Shown: positions 25,944 to 35,141, counted from the stretch's first letter. The stretch is 64,000 bases of DNA from an uncultured Aquimarina sp. (GCA_947492105.1 CANLMN010000003.1:167761-231760), one strand, 5' to 3'. Numbers and translations are program-made. The notes: generated from the letters alone by a model not told the origin.

Positions 25944-26019
25944 CTATTGAAGGGTGATTTAAACTTTTTTTATTGGGTATAGAAATTGATACCTAATAAA
26001 ATATAAGGTGTTAGCTCAA

Positions 26020-27816
26020 TTATTTATTAATAATTATCTGTTTTATCGATGTGTATCCTGTTTGTTGATTTTGGAGTGTCATAAGATACATTCCTGATTG
26101 TAGCGCGCTAACATCTAGATTGACATCCTTATTGCTTTTTTGAACTATTTTGGTCATTACTTCATGTCCAAGCATATCATTGATTTTTAGTACAATTAGC
26201 TCCGTAGTAATGTTTTTTTCAAAATCTACAGTCAACGAAGTCGAAGCGGGTTGTGGATAAACTTTAAAATCAGCTAATAACTCAGTAGTTGTTACGTTGT
26301 TATCGATAAGCTCTTTGCGAGCTCTTCTATTACGTCTATTTCTAGAAGAGTTACTGGTTCTAAGTACTTTTACAGATTCCGAAAGATCAAAACATCCTTT
26401 GAGATTTGATACGTTTTTTGTTGGTTGTAAACCACTCAATCCACTCTCATAGCTAATATGCCAAATTAGACAAGTCCCAGGACCAGCTTCGTCAAAGTTT
26501 ACTGATCGTAGTGCCTTTGCCGTTTTTGGCAGGCCAAGAATGATTCCTTGCTCATTTGTTATAATCCAAGAAGAATTACTTCCTGATGCACCACTAGTAC
26601 GTATGTTTCTAACTCTGTCAGGTTTTCCATCTACCGTAAAATTGAACGGGCCTCCGATGATTCTTCCTCCATCAGGTGCTATACGATCTACTTGTATGCT
26701 GTTTGAGAGGCTAAAATTACCTTTGAGACTTCTCAAAAATCTTCCAGCTTCAAGAAAACGTATATTACTATATGCTACATGGTATATAAAACAGGTACCT
26801 GCTCCAGCTCCATCAAAATTAACACCTTTTACAGCATCTAATGTCGGAGGTGTACCTAAGATTTGTCCTCTATCATCCGTAATAATAAAGCTGGATTTAT
26901 CACCAGAATTACGACTGAGTGTAATGTCAGAGACCATGTCTGGAGTTCCATCTACACAAAAGCTATAAGGTCCTCCCTTTAGCGTACCACCATTAATCCC
27001 TGTACTAGGGCTCTGGCGAACAACAGTTATCGAATTTGAAAGATCAAAAACTCCATTCAAATCGGATATTGTATTATCTGCAGCCAATCCCCGAAGTCCA
27101 TCTTCATAGCTGATATGTAAGATAAAACAAGTGCCAACCCCAGCACCATCAAAGTTCACTCCCTCTACTGCGGATATGGTTGGAGGTAGACCCAAGATTT
27201 TTCCTTGATCATCGGTGATGATAAATGTAAAATTACTACCAACTTTTCCGTTTAACTTGATTCCGGACACCATATCGGGTGTGCCATCTACAGTAAAATT
27301 GTAGGGTCCTCCTTTTAGGGTTCCCCCGTCAACTGCTATTTCTTCTCTTCTATCAATAATAATCGAGTTAGAAGAAACAGAAAACTGTCCACTGGATAAG
27401 TTTGCATCTTTTACATTTTTTCCACCAAGATTAAGTCGACCAGTATAGGACAATCCATATACTTTGCAGATTCCTACCGATGCACCTTCAAAATCATGAG
27501 AAGATTGTTCGGTAGTAAGGATGTTGCCTGCCTCATCCGTAATTAAATAAATGTAATCATCTGTAGATGTACTAGTGTTTTCAAAGGTGACAACATCAGC
27601 TTTGCCATCTCCAGTTATAGTAATCACAGTATTTAGCCCCTGACTTGAACGAATCTCTCCTCCATCTGCAAAAAACGCTTCTGCATTTTTATTCGATAGA
27701 TTTAACTCTGTAGTAACATTCGCTTTTTCAGATGCTTTTGCCTCTTTGACTCCAAAAGTTGATAGTGCCATGAAGAGTGCAAAACCCCAAGAATAATAAT
27801 TTGTGTGTGTGTGCAT
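26020..27816 (-). CDS. secreted four-repeat protein with T9SS type A sorting domain
   Basis: Protein of 598 residues. A signal peptide (1-29) is followed by four repeats of about 110 residues between roughly 51 and 505. Each repeat has a GG-x-x-x-GG-like start, a DGTPDMV-like segment, FIITDDQGKILG-like and NFDGAGVGTCF-like strands, and the closing LSNSI. Residues about 506-515 are Arg/Asn-rich (SSRNRRNRRARK), then a classic type A sorting domain to the end (FKVYPQPASTSLTV, ending TSIKQIIINK). It will be exported by Sec, then through the T9SS to the cell surface, possibly as an adhesin. A CAAATCTA box (27847-27854, minus strand TAGATTTG) gives a -7 element about 30 bases before the ATG. Confidence 0.88.
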   Translation of the reverse strand: MHTHTNYYSWGFALFMALSTFGVKEAKASEKANVTTELNLSNKNAEAFFADGGEIRSSQGLNTVITITGDGKADVVTFENTSTSTDDYIYLITDEAGNILTTEQSSHDFEGASVGICKVYGLSYTGRLNLGGKNVKDANLSSGQFSVSSNSIIIDRREEIAVDGGTLKGGPYNFTVDGTPDMVSGIKLNGKVGSNFTFIITDDQGKILGLPPTISAVEGVNFDGAGVGTCFILHISYEDGLRGLAADNTISDLNGVFDLSNSITVVRQSPSTGINGGTLKGGPYSFCVDGTPDMVSDITLSRNSGDKSSFIITDDRGQILGTPPTLDAVKGVNFDGAGAGTCFIYHVAYSNIRFLEAGRFLRSLKGNFSLSNSIQVDRIAPDGGRIIGGPFNFTVDGKPDRVRNIRTSGASGSNSSWIITNEQGIILGLPKTAKALRSVNFDEAGPGTCLIWHISYESGLSGLQPTKNVSNLKGCFDLSESVKVLRTSNSSRNRRNRRARKELIDNNVTTTELLADFKVYPQPASTSLTVDFEKNITTELIVLKINDMLGHEVMTKIVQKSNKDVNLDVSALQSGMYLMTLQNQQTGYTSIKQIIINK

Positions 27817-28982
27817 TTTATTTAATTTTTGATTTCATAACAGATGCAAATCTATAAGCTCAAGAGGATTCGAAATGTTAGCTGGCTAACATAAAACACT
27901 TGTTAACAAAATTTTAGCTTTTATTTCCCTAGCTGTTTTTAGTGTTTTACTATTTATTTGAATTAATTTAGGGATCGAATGATTAAAAAAAATCAAGAAG
28001 AACTCTTATTTGTACCTGTAGTGGTGTTATAGCTTAATTGCTATTGCTTGTTGAAGGTCGGTTGGTTACGGTCATTAAAAGGTGCCCATAAAGGTTTTAA
28101 CTCAGAGGTAAATCGAATGACACAATTTTGAGTTTATTTAAAAAAATATAAGGTGACAAATAATGGATTAATAATTTTACTATATTAGCTAGAGAAGAAT
28201 GTACTTTCTTCTAACACACAATTCAACATCAAAAAAATACTATGTTATGAAAAACATAAAAACGCCCTTCCAAATTCTTCAAACTAATCAATCCTTTATC
28301 TCAAAAGGTTATACGCAAAGAAACAGTCTCAATAGGATTAGAATTATAAGTTAGGTAGGTTTATATACGACCTGATTTTTTCTTTGATAACTACTTTTAA
28401 AGCTTCTCGGGCTCTGAAGGTTGGAAATCAACGCTTTTTACGTTTAATTGTTTTTGTATTTCTAGTCGTGAGTTTTCTTATGATAATTTGGACTGATTTG
28501 TTATTGATATTCTTTTTTTTGAATAGTGAATAACTACATTTCCTATTCACGATAGTATATAATGTACAAGGATACAATATGTGGAATGCGAGCTTAGAGA
28601 ATCAAGTGAAATGCTTTGTTTCAATGGATATATGCACTCTGTGTTATGCTAATTAGTTGGTACATATAGGTTAATTTTCTTTAAGGTTTGAGTTGATCAC
28701 TAATTCAAAGTCTAACTTTAGCGCAACAGTATTTTATAATTAGGAAAAACAAGTGAATAGCCTCAATTAGGGTTGGCAATGATTTTCTTCTTGTTAATCA
28801 AAAAGTACAACTACAGCAGTTGTGTGGTTTTGGGAATAGTATTTCAAATCATTTTCAGAGTTAGAAAAAGGAAAAACGGAGCAGAACATTCTCTAACATA
28901 ATGTATTCTTCATGAACTTTTTGTTTGAGGTATGCGCATGCATCACATTTTAGAAATTACTTTTTAATCAAAAAAAAAAAAT
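27817..28982. other. 1.1-kb gap with small broken ORFs
   Basis: Contains the T9SS gene promoter region at its left end, the frameshifted small ORFs at 28247-28533, and otherwise A/T-rich sequence with no gene. Confidence 0.5.
28247..28533 (+). pseudogene. small membrane-protein gene split by a frameshift (or two micro-ORFs)
   Basis: The first frame opens at ATG 28247, reading MKNIKTPFQILQTNQSFI and on to a TAG at 28354 (35 residues). A second frame opens at 28342 and runs to TAA 28533; it contains TTFKASRALKVGNQRF and then a clear membrane helix (LRLIVFVFLVVSFLMIIW) plus a hydrophobic tail. The frames overlap around 28342-28354, so one base change would fuse them into a protein of about 95 residues. 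Either a frameshifted gene (real or a sequencing error) or two separate small genes, the second from TTG 28384. Family not recognised. It is the last object upstream of the ole-like cluster. Confidence 0.4.
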
Positions 28983-30023
28983 ATGAAAATAGCTGGTATT
29001 GGTGCGTCATTCCCAACCCTAAAAATTGACAACGAACGTGTGGTTGATAAATTAAAAACCGAATCCTTTGATAGGTGTAACTACTCCATAGATGAATATT
29101 CTGATAAGATTGTTGAAAAATTAGATGATATAGGAATACAGAATAGATATTGGTTAGACAAAAATGAAAGTTATCTTGATCTAATAAATGATGCAGTTCA
29201 AAAAGCATTAGACGATGCCGGACTTAAGAAAACGGATATTGATTTGTTGATTTATTCTAGTGTTTTTAAGCAGTTTGCGGAGCCTGGAGATTCTTTTTTT
29301 ATTGCCAAAATGCTAGGCTTTACAAATGCACAATGTTTTGATGTTTTGGAGGCATGTAATAGTTTTATTAGAGCTTCAAATATAGCTGATGCTTACCTCA
29401 AAAGTGAGAAGTATAAAAATGTAATGGTAATAACTTGCGAGTTTTTTACCCATAGAGCTGAGTTCAATTCTTCTTTTCAAATGGAAGCGCCGCAGGATTT
29501 ACAATATTTGTTTTCTAGTTTGACTATTGGAGAGGGGACCTCTGCTACTATTTTTAGTAACGATGAAAAAACATGGGCTCAAAATATCGTTGGGCTCCCA
29601 GAGAGTGCCAACGCTTGCTATCTTCCAATTAATAATATCACGGATTATGAAAAGGAAATGTTTGGACTAAAAACTCAAGACGCACGCCTCAATAGGTTTG
29701 TATCTTATAGTTTGGAATTGCATAAGGCAGGATATCATACGCTCAAGGGAATGATATTAGATAGTATAAATGAACAAGGTCTTGCCGAAATTGTTTTTCC
29801 GCATACACATAGTATAAATGTGTGGAATAAATTTGCCAGTTCCTCAAAAATAGAAGTCCCGTACTATCATATTTTTCCGGAGTATGGAAATTTAATTACC
29901 GGATCATTCCCATCTGCAATCTACCTTGCAAAAAAAGAAGGAAAACTAAAAAGAGGAATGAAAGCTGGTGCTTGGATGGCAGCAGCTGGTATGTCTTTGT
30001 CAATCACAAGTTTTGAATTTTAA
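28983..30023 (+). CDS. KASIII/OleA-like condensing enzyme
   Basis: Thiolase-fold ketoacyl synthase III of 346 residues. The catalytic triad is in place: Cys125 in DVLEACNSFIRA, His274 in VFPHTHSINV, and Asn303 in EYGNLITGSFPSAI. In this family the enzyme joins an acyl-CoA to a second acyl-CoA (OleA) or malonyl-ACP (FabH). The context with OleC-like and OleD-like genes favours an OleA-type head-to-head condensation giving a beta-keto acid, but sequence alone does not exclude a FabH-type starter enzyme. It opens a run of four plus-strand genes, with 17 bases between it and the P450 gene. Confidence 0.88.
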   Translation: MKIAGIGASFPTLKIDNERVVDKLKTESFDRCNYSIDEYSDKIVEKLDDIGIQNRYWLDKNESYLDLINDAVQKALDDAGLKKTDIDLLIYSSVFKQFAEPGDSFFIAKMLGFTNAQCFDVLEACNSFIRASNIADAYLKSEKYKNVMVITCEFFTHRAEFNSSFQMEAPQDLQYLFSSLTIGEGTSATIFSNDEKTWAQNIVGLPESANACYLPINNITDYEKEMFGLKTQDARLNRFVSYSLELHKAGYHTLKGMILDSINEQGLAEIVFPHTHSINVWNKFASSSKIEVPYYHIFPEYGNLITGSFPSAIYLAKKEGKLKRGMKAGAWMAAAGMSLSITSFEF

Positions 30024-30040
30024 AAGCAAAAAAAACACGC

Positions 30041-31372
30041 ATGAATAAAGCACCCATATTTGCTAATAGCCGGAAAATTGTAAAGGATTTATATGAATTT
30101 CTAAATACGAACATAGATAAATTCGGGAATAGTTACAGATACAAAGGATTGTTTAACTTTTATTTTATTAATAATCCAGATGAAATAAAGAAGGTTTTTC
30201 TCAAATCTGATAGTTTGTATAAAAGAAAAACCAAGTACAACCAACATGTACAATATTTTACCTCAAAAAGCAGTCTTTTTTTTGCACATAATGAAGAATG
30301 GCGCGAAAAGCGAAAACAAATGAATCCCTTTTTTGCAAAAAAGAATGTCAAAAAGTATCAGAACCTGATGATAGAAAAGGTGTCAGAAATTATACAAGAA
30401 ATTAATTTGAAAGAGCATCAAAGTGTCGACATATATGATATTAGTAATAACCTTGTTGTTCAGATAATTTTTGATGCTTTTTATGGAAAAAAGTTAGATA
30501 AGAAGGAGTTTGCAAAAATTATGATTTGGATCAATGAATTACGAGATTTTCTTGGACAAATTCCTTTTCCTGTTATTTCTAATCCCAAAACCCCAACGTA
30601 TCGCAACCTGAAGATAAGAAAAATGCAGAAAAAATTCAACAATTTTATTTTAGAAATGTTGGAAGAGCGTTTAGAAAAAACATCCGATACGGATGACTTA
30701 CTGGATACTATCATTGGTATGTATAGTACCAAAAACGAACAGGACGAAATCATTTTGGACAAAGAGGCAATCGTAAAAGAGGTGTATTTGACAATTTTTG
30801 CGGGATACGAAACTTCTTCTGCGACCATTGCTTGGATATTTGACTTATTAGCCAAAAACCCTGATAAGTATGCAAAACTACAACAAGAAATAGACGTTAG
30901 TTTCAAAGATAAAAATATGGATCCCGAAATTATAATGAAGTTACCATACACGGATAATGTTTTGAACGAGGTACTCAGGATTCAAACAGCTGCTTGGATT
31001 TTGATCAGACAAACCACAAAGGATGTAGAGATCTCTGGAGAAAAAATCGCCAAGGACTCTCATATTGTCTTGTGCCCTCATTTTGCACACCATGATAAGA
31101 GTTATTGGGAAAAACCAAATGAATTCATACCCGAAAGATGGAGTGCAGAAAATGTCCATGAAATTAATAAAGATAGTTTTATCCCTTTTGGGGCAGGACC
31201 TAGAAAATGTATAGGAATGGAATTCTCTATAACGGAGATGAAAATTATTATGGTCTTAATGTTATCAAAGTTTGAATTTTCGATAGATCCAGATTTTGAA
31301 ACTAATGTAAAATATGGAATGACAACATATCCAGAACAAGGGCTCAAGATGATCTTAAAAACAAGGTCTTAA
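30041..31372 (+). CDS. cytochrome P450
   Basis: Heme-thiolate monooxygenase of 443 residues, soluble (no N-terminal anchor). Motifs: C-helix NEEWREKRKQMNPFF, I-helix AGYETSSATIAW with the oxygen-activating Glu-Thr pair, K-helix ExxR as NEVLRIQ, and heme loop FGAGPRKCIGMEFS with the thiolate Cys at about 390. The loop matches CYP102/CYP4-like bacterial forms that oxidise fatty acids or long alkyl chains. No ferredoxin or reductase gene is next to it. It lies 17 bases after the condensing enzyme, so it probably oxidises the acyl chain or the product of this pathway (inference). Confidence 0.93.
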   Translation: MNKAPIFANSRKIVKDLYEFLNTNIDKFGNSYRYKGLFNFYFINNPDEIKKVFLKSDSLYKRKTKYNQHVQYFTSKSSLFFAHNEEWREKRKQMNPFFAKKNVKKYQNLMIEKVSEIIQEINLKEHQSVDIYDISNNLVVQIIFDAFYGKKLDKKEFAKIMIWINELRDFLGQIPFPVISNPKTPTYRNLKIRKMQKKFNNFILEMLEERLEKTSDTDDLLDTIIGMYSTKNEQDEIILDKEAIVKEVYLTIFAGYETSSATIAWIFDLLAKNPDKYAKLQQEIDVSFKDKNMDPEIIMKLPYTDNVLNEVLRIQTAAWILIRQTTKDVEISGEKIAKDSHIVLCPHFAHHDKSYWEKPNEFIPERWSAENVHEINKDSFIPFGAGPRKCIGMEFSITEMKIIMVLMLSKFEFSIDPDFETNVKYGMTTYPEQGLKMILKTRS

Positions 31373-31378
31373 CGTTTT

Positions 31379-31615
31379 TTAATGTTTTTTTTCGAGTATT
31401 GGTAATATTCCGAATATAAGTACATCTGCTGTAAATAAAGGACTAAGCGCCAAAGGTTGCTTTTTCTTAAATTTAAACAAATGGATGAGGTGAATGATAA
31501 AAATGAGTAAATAAACACTGAGACCAAAATATAGATTTACATAGTCGTGATATAACAAAAATATTCCCAGTAAATACAAGGAGAAAATGACAAAGCGAAC
31601 AACCAGAAACAGCAT
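31379..31615 (-). CDS. possible small membrane protein, antisense inside the ole-like cluster
   Basis: The only sizeable frame in the 256-base gap between the P450 and oleC genes runs on the minus strand: 78 residues, start MLFLVVRFVIFSLYLLGIFL, further hydrophobic segments (VYLLIFIIHLIHLF), a basic KFKKKQP and a C-terminal hydrophobic stretch. Two to three membrane helices. Its ATG lies 13 bases from the oleC ATG, facing away, so it would share a divergent promoter gap with oleC. Composition is convincing for a membrane protein, but no family is recognised. Confidence 0.45.
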   Translation of the reverse strand: MLFLVVRFVIFSLYLLGIFLLYHDYVNLYFGLSVYLLIFIIHLIHLFKFKKKQPLALSPLFTADVLIFGILPILEKKH

Positions 31616-31628
31616 AAAATTTTAATTA

Positions 31629-33212
31629 ATGACTGATATAAAGTTACATAAAAATAACATAATCTATGAGTTTTATCAGCACCTACTTTTGAATCCAAAA
31701 GCGGTCGCTTTTTATATTCAAAAGAATGGAAAAGAGTTTAATTTAGATCTTTTTGACAAAGTCTCCTTTTCGGATTTATTTGATATGACACTAGTTTTTG
31801 CTAAAAATCTTGTACATAGAAAATTAGTCGGAAAAAGAATCGTTATTCTTCATCCTCCAAATAAAGATGTTGTTGCCCTTATTTTAGCAATGTTTCTCGT
31901 AGGAGCTGTTCCTGTATTTATTGATCCAAATGTAGGCTTAAAGCATCTTAAGATTTGTATTAAAAAAAGTACTGCTGATGTCCTTTTGACAACACCTCTG
32001 CTAAAGCCTCTTATACCATTAATATATACAGAAACACCAAGAAAAACAGTGATTTCTCCAGAGCAGTTAAAGAAAACGGGGCTTGAGGAGGATTTATCTA
32101 ATAGTATGACAAATTTTGATTGTCAGAATATTGCCGGAGTGTTTTTTACAAGTGGTAGTACGGGTACGCCAAAAGGTGTTATTTGGACACATAAAAACAT
32201 AAAAGGTCAGCTGGATTTATTAAAACAACTTGTAGCTCCAGGAAAGGAATCAACACAGCTTGCTTTGTTTCCGTTATTTCTAATTTATGGACCATTACTG
32301 GGGCATTCCACCGTTTGGCTGAAATTTAATTTGTCTAAACCTATCAATATTGCAGCCAAAACAATTCTAAATTTTTTACAATCAAACAAAATTGATTATA
32401 CTTTTGGATCACCAATAGTTTGGAAAAACCTGTTGTCTTATTGCTCCAAAAAAAGTGAATACATCCCAAATATGAAGGTCGCTTTGTGCGGGGGAGCGCC
32501 ATTAGACCTTGGTGTAATCAACAAAATTCAGGACAAAATAACCCAAGGTAATTTTTATATTACCTACGGCGCTACAGAGGCACTACCTATAAGTTACTAC
32601 AAGAGTTCTTCGGTACATTGTGCTACAAAAGTTCATGGAGTATTATTGGGTGAAAAATTCAAAGGTGTCAATGTCAAGATTAAGGCTAGTTCAAAGGAAG
32701 TCAATGTGATACCATCGTGTAATTATAGATTTGGTGAAATTTTAGTACAAGGAGATCATGTAACAAAGGGCTATATACATGAGCCTGTGGATACATCAGA
32801 AAAGAGTACGTCTTGTACAAGTTTTCATTATACAGGAGATTATGGATACTTAGACGATAACAATAATTTATGGTATTATGGGAGAGGAAAGCATGCTATT
32901 CAAAGCGGTAATTCTATATATTATCCAGTTCCTATAGAGGCATTAGTCAAAAATATAATAGGAACTGTTTTTTGTACGATTTATGTCAAAGAAGAAAAGC
33001 TTTTTTTAATTCTAGAGAAAAGGCAGTTTTCAAAAATGGGTGTTTCGGAGGAAACGTTAATTAAAAAAATCAATAATAGGATATCGCATTCCAAAATATG
33101 TTTTTCTGAGGTTCTTTTTTTTCCTAAAAAATTTCCAGTAGACAGAAGACACTATTCCAAATTGGATCGAAGCAAAATCCAAAAATGGGCTTCAAAAAAA
33201 ATAGCATTATGA
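31629..33212 (+). CDS. oleC: OleC-like AMP-forming ligase / beta-lactone synthetase
   Basis: ANL-superfamily enzyme of 527 residues. The P-loop FTSGSTGTPKG is at 173-183, the A5 motif YGATEALP at 313-320 and TGDYGYLDD at 402-410. The region after the P-loop (QLALFPLFLIYGPLLGHSTV, DYTFGSPIVWKNLL, VALCGGAPL) matches OleC rather than acyl-CoA ligases. The C-terminal FPVDRRHYSKLDRSKIQKWA is the OleC signature, which replaces the usual PRTPSGK-type lysine loop. Known OleC enzymes adenylate a beta-hydroxy acid and close it to a beta-lactone. The oleD start overlaps its stop by 4 bases (ATGA), so the two are coupled. Confidence 0.87.
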   Translation: MTDIKLHKNNIIYEFYQHLLLNPKAVAFYIQKNGKEFNLDLFDKVSFSDLFDMTLVFAKNLVHRKLVGKRIVILHPPNKDVVALILAMFLVGAVPVFIDPNVGLKHLKICIKKSTADVLLTTPLLKPLIPLIYTETPRKTVISPEQLKKTGLEEDLSNSMTNFDCQNIAGVFFTSGSTGTPKGVIWTHKNIKGQLDLLKQLVAPGKESTQLALFPLFLIYGPLLGHSTVWLKFNLSKPINIAAKTILNFLQSNKIDYTFGSPIVWKNLLSYCSKKSEYIPNMKVALCGGAPLDLGVINKIQDKITQGNFYITYGATEALPISYYKSSSVHCATKVHGVLLGEKFKGVNVKIKASSKEVNVIPSCNYRFGEILVQGDHVTKGYIHEPVDTSEKSTSCTSFHYTGDYGYLDDNNNLWYYGRGKHAIQSGNSIYYPVPIEALVKNIIGTVFCTIYVKEEKLFLILEKRQFSKMGVSEETLIKKINNRISHSKICFSEVLFFPKKFPVDRRHYSKLDRSKIQKWASKKIAL

Positions 33213-34192
33213 ATAAAGCATTAGTTATTGGAGGTACTGGATTCCTAGGCAGATATCTAGTACAGGAATTACTAGAAAATGGGGTAGCAGTTTCTGTTCT
33301 ATGTAGAAATAAGTCTGCATTCTGGAAGGATATGGGGGTAGAATTTTACTATGGTAGTATAACCGATCAAAGCATTGTTGATGCGTCAGTAGCAGGGAAT
33401 GATTGTGTTTTTCATCTAGCTGCCAAAGCTGGAGTCTGGGGAGCCTATGATGAGTATTATGCTCCCAATGTACTAGGTACCGAAAATGTAATCAACTCCT
33501 GCCTTAAGCACAAGGTTCCCAAGTTAATTTACACTTCGACTCCAAGTATTGTCACCTACAAGAAACCGATTCGTAATGGAGATGAGGATCTCAAAATGCC
33601 TACTGCTTATTATAATAATTATCAGCGGACAAAGAAAATTGCCGAAAGAAAAGTCCTTGAAGCAAACTCAGACGCTTTTCAGACAGTAAGTATACGACCG
33701 CAAGCGATATGGGGTATTGGGGATACTCATATATTTCCTAGAATTTTGAAGAAGCTCAAAAAAGGAAAACTTAAAATCATAGGAACAGGTCATACCAAAA
33801 CCAGCATTTCTTTTGTCAAAAATGTAGCTTGGGCGCACTTCTTGGCTTCAAAAGCAGCGCATATTGGAGGAAACGCTTATTTTATAAATGATGAGAAAGA
33901 AGTGGATTTATGGGGTTGGATTGATGAGTGCGCACAAAGTATCCACTGTAAATTGCCTCAAAAAAAAATCTCCAAAAAACTCGCTTTTTCTATTGCTACT
34001 ATGTTGGAGTTATGTTATAAAATAGCACATATCTCTTCTGACCCTCCCTTTACAAGATACACAGTATCCAAGGTTAGTACGGATTATTATTTTTCGATAT
34101 CCAAAGCGAAGAAGGATTTTGGCTATTTTGAGAAATATGATATCCACAAAGGAAAAGAAGAGTTCAAAAAACACCTTCAAGAGACGTTTTGA
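33209..34192 (+). CDS. oleD: OleD-like NAD(P)-dependent beta-keto acid reductase
   Basis: Short-chain dehydrogenase of the 3beta-HSD/epimerase type, 327 residues from the ATG at 33209; a longer in-frame start at 33185 lies inside oleC. The nucleotide motif GGTGFLGR is at 8-15, the OleD-typical VFHLAAKAGVWGAYDEYY at about 67-84, and the catalytic Tyr138-x3-Lys142 in NYQRTKKIAER. OleD reduces the OleA product (beta-keto acid) to the beta-hydroxy acid used by OleC. The ATGA overlap with oleC indicates tight coupling. It is the last gene of the cluster; an OleB-like hydrolase is absent. Confidence 0.9.
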   Translation: MNKALVIGGTGFLGRYLVQELLENGVAVSVLCRNKSAFWKDMGVEFYYGSITDQSIVDASVAGNDCVFHLAAKAGVWGAYDEYYAPNVLGTENVINSCLKHKVPKLIYTSTPSIVTYKKPIRNGDEDLKMPTAYYNNYQRTKKIAERKVLEANSDAFQTVSIRPQAIWGIGDTHIFPRILKKLKKGKLKIIGTGHTKTSISFVKNVAWAHFLASKAAHIGGNAYFINDEKEVDLWGWIDECAQSIHCKLPQKKISKKLAFSIATMLELCYKIAHISSDPPFTRYTVSKVSTDYYFSISKAKKDFGYFEKYDIHKGKEEFKKHLQETF

Positions 34193-34287
34193 TAAAGAGT
34201 ACAGTACAAATTAGCGCATAATCTAGTTTTACAAACGATCCAAAAAGGTATTGAAGTTTTTTCTAAAATAGGTACTTTTGTTTTTTA

Positions 34288-34320
34288 TTGAGGTATTGCA
34301 TTTTTTACGTAGTATCTTTG
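34288..34320 (+). promoter_or_regulatory. candidate promoter of the DnaJ/TerB gene
   Basis: TTG at 34288-34290, 22 bases, then TATCTTTG at 34313-34320. The spacer is slightly long for the consensus. It lies 80 bases before the ATG at 34401. Confidence 0.45.
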
Positions 34321-34400
34321 ACACGTCTGAGGTTAAAAGATTGAATTACGAATGGTCTTTTGAGTCTTTGGATACTATTTGTTTTTGTAAAAAAAATGCT

Positions 34401-35141
34401 ATGTATAAATGGTTTGCTGCGATTGCTGGATATGCTTTTTTCCGATGGCCAGGCGCAATTCTAGGGTTTTTGATAGGGAGTTTGTTAGATAGAACCAAAG
34501 TATCAGTAAAGGGGAGTGGTGGTTTCAAGAAAGCATTTGAGCAAGAACCAGTACAAGTATCCCCCGGAGATTTTGAGCTTAATCTATTATCTCTGGCATC
34601 TATTGTGATCAAAGCCGACGGCAATGTGAGTCAGACAGAATTAGATTATGTACGCCAGTATTTTGTACAAGCCTATGGAAAAGAACGTGCCAATGCAACT
34701 TTCAGAACTTTCAATGAAGTAATAAAAAATCGAGAGATTTCTGCTTCGAGAATAAGTGGATATCTCAGTCAACGTATGCGATATGCCTCTCGCTTACAGG
34801 TAATTCATTTTCTATTTGGTATTGCACAAGCAGATGGTTCCGTAAGTACTGCCGAGGCACAAAAAATCAGAGAAATAGCAGGTTTTATGCAAATTGATCT
34901 GAGAGATTTTGAAAGTATCAAGGCAATGTTTTTCAAATCAGCAGATAACGCATATAAGATCTTGGAAATCGAAAAAAGTGCAACTGATCAGGAGGTTAAG
35001 AAAGCATTCCGGACTATGGCAAAAAAATATCATCCAGATAAGGTGCAACACATGGATCCTGTACATATCAAGGGTGCCGAAGCAAAATTCCGAGAAGTAC
35101 AAAAAGCCTATGAGAGTATTCAAAAAGAACGTGGCATGTAG
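34401..35141 (+). CDS. TerB/DjlA-type co-chaperone with C-terminal J domain
   Basis: Protein of 246 residues from the ATG at 34401; the in-frame extension from 34278 reads like untranslated leader. An N-terminal hydrophobic and Gly-rich segment (WFAAIAGYAFFRWPGAILGF) acts as a membrane anchor, as in DjlA. The TerB-like helical domain spans about 60-165, with two ADG motifs (KADGNVSQTELDY, QADGSVSTAEAQ). The J domain at the end contains HPDK (residues about 212-215) in AKKYHPDKVQHMDP. It would recruit a Hsp70. It stands alone after the ole-like cluster. Confidence 0.88.
   Translation: MYKWFAAIAGYAFFRWPGAILGFLIGSLLDRTKVSVKGSGGFKKAFEQEPVQVSPGDFELNLLSLASIVIKADGNVSQTELDYVRQYFVQAYGKERANATFRTFNEVIKNREISASRISGYLSQRMRYASRLQVIHFLFGIAQADGSVSTAEAQKIREIAGFMQIDLRDFESIKAMFFKSADNAYKILEIEKSATDQEVKKAFRTMAKKYHPDKVQHMDPVHIKGAEAKFREVQKAYESIQKERGM

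Larger units (their letters stand above)
25101..26019. other. gene-poor gap with micro-ORF, terminators and a repeat
   Basis: 919 bases that hold a 32-codon ORF (25324-25422), twin terminators, one copy of the ATACC repeat (25695-25806), a sequence near 25851-25876 shared with 63671-63697, and the terminator of the T9SS gene. No full-size gene. Confidence 0.6.

Noticed and set aside
28983-30023. Reading the KASIII gene as housekeeping fabH
   Set aside because: Considered because of the fold and triad, but its neighbours (P450, OleC-like, OleD-like) point to a specialised pathway; not excluded, only less likely.
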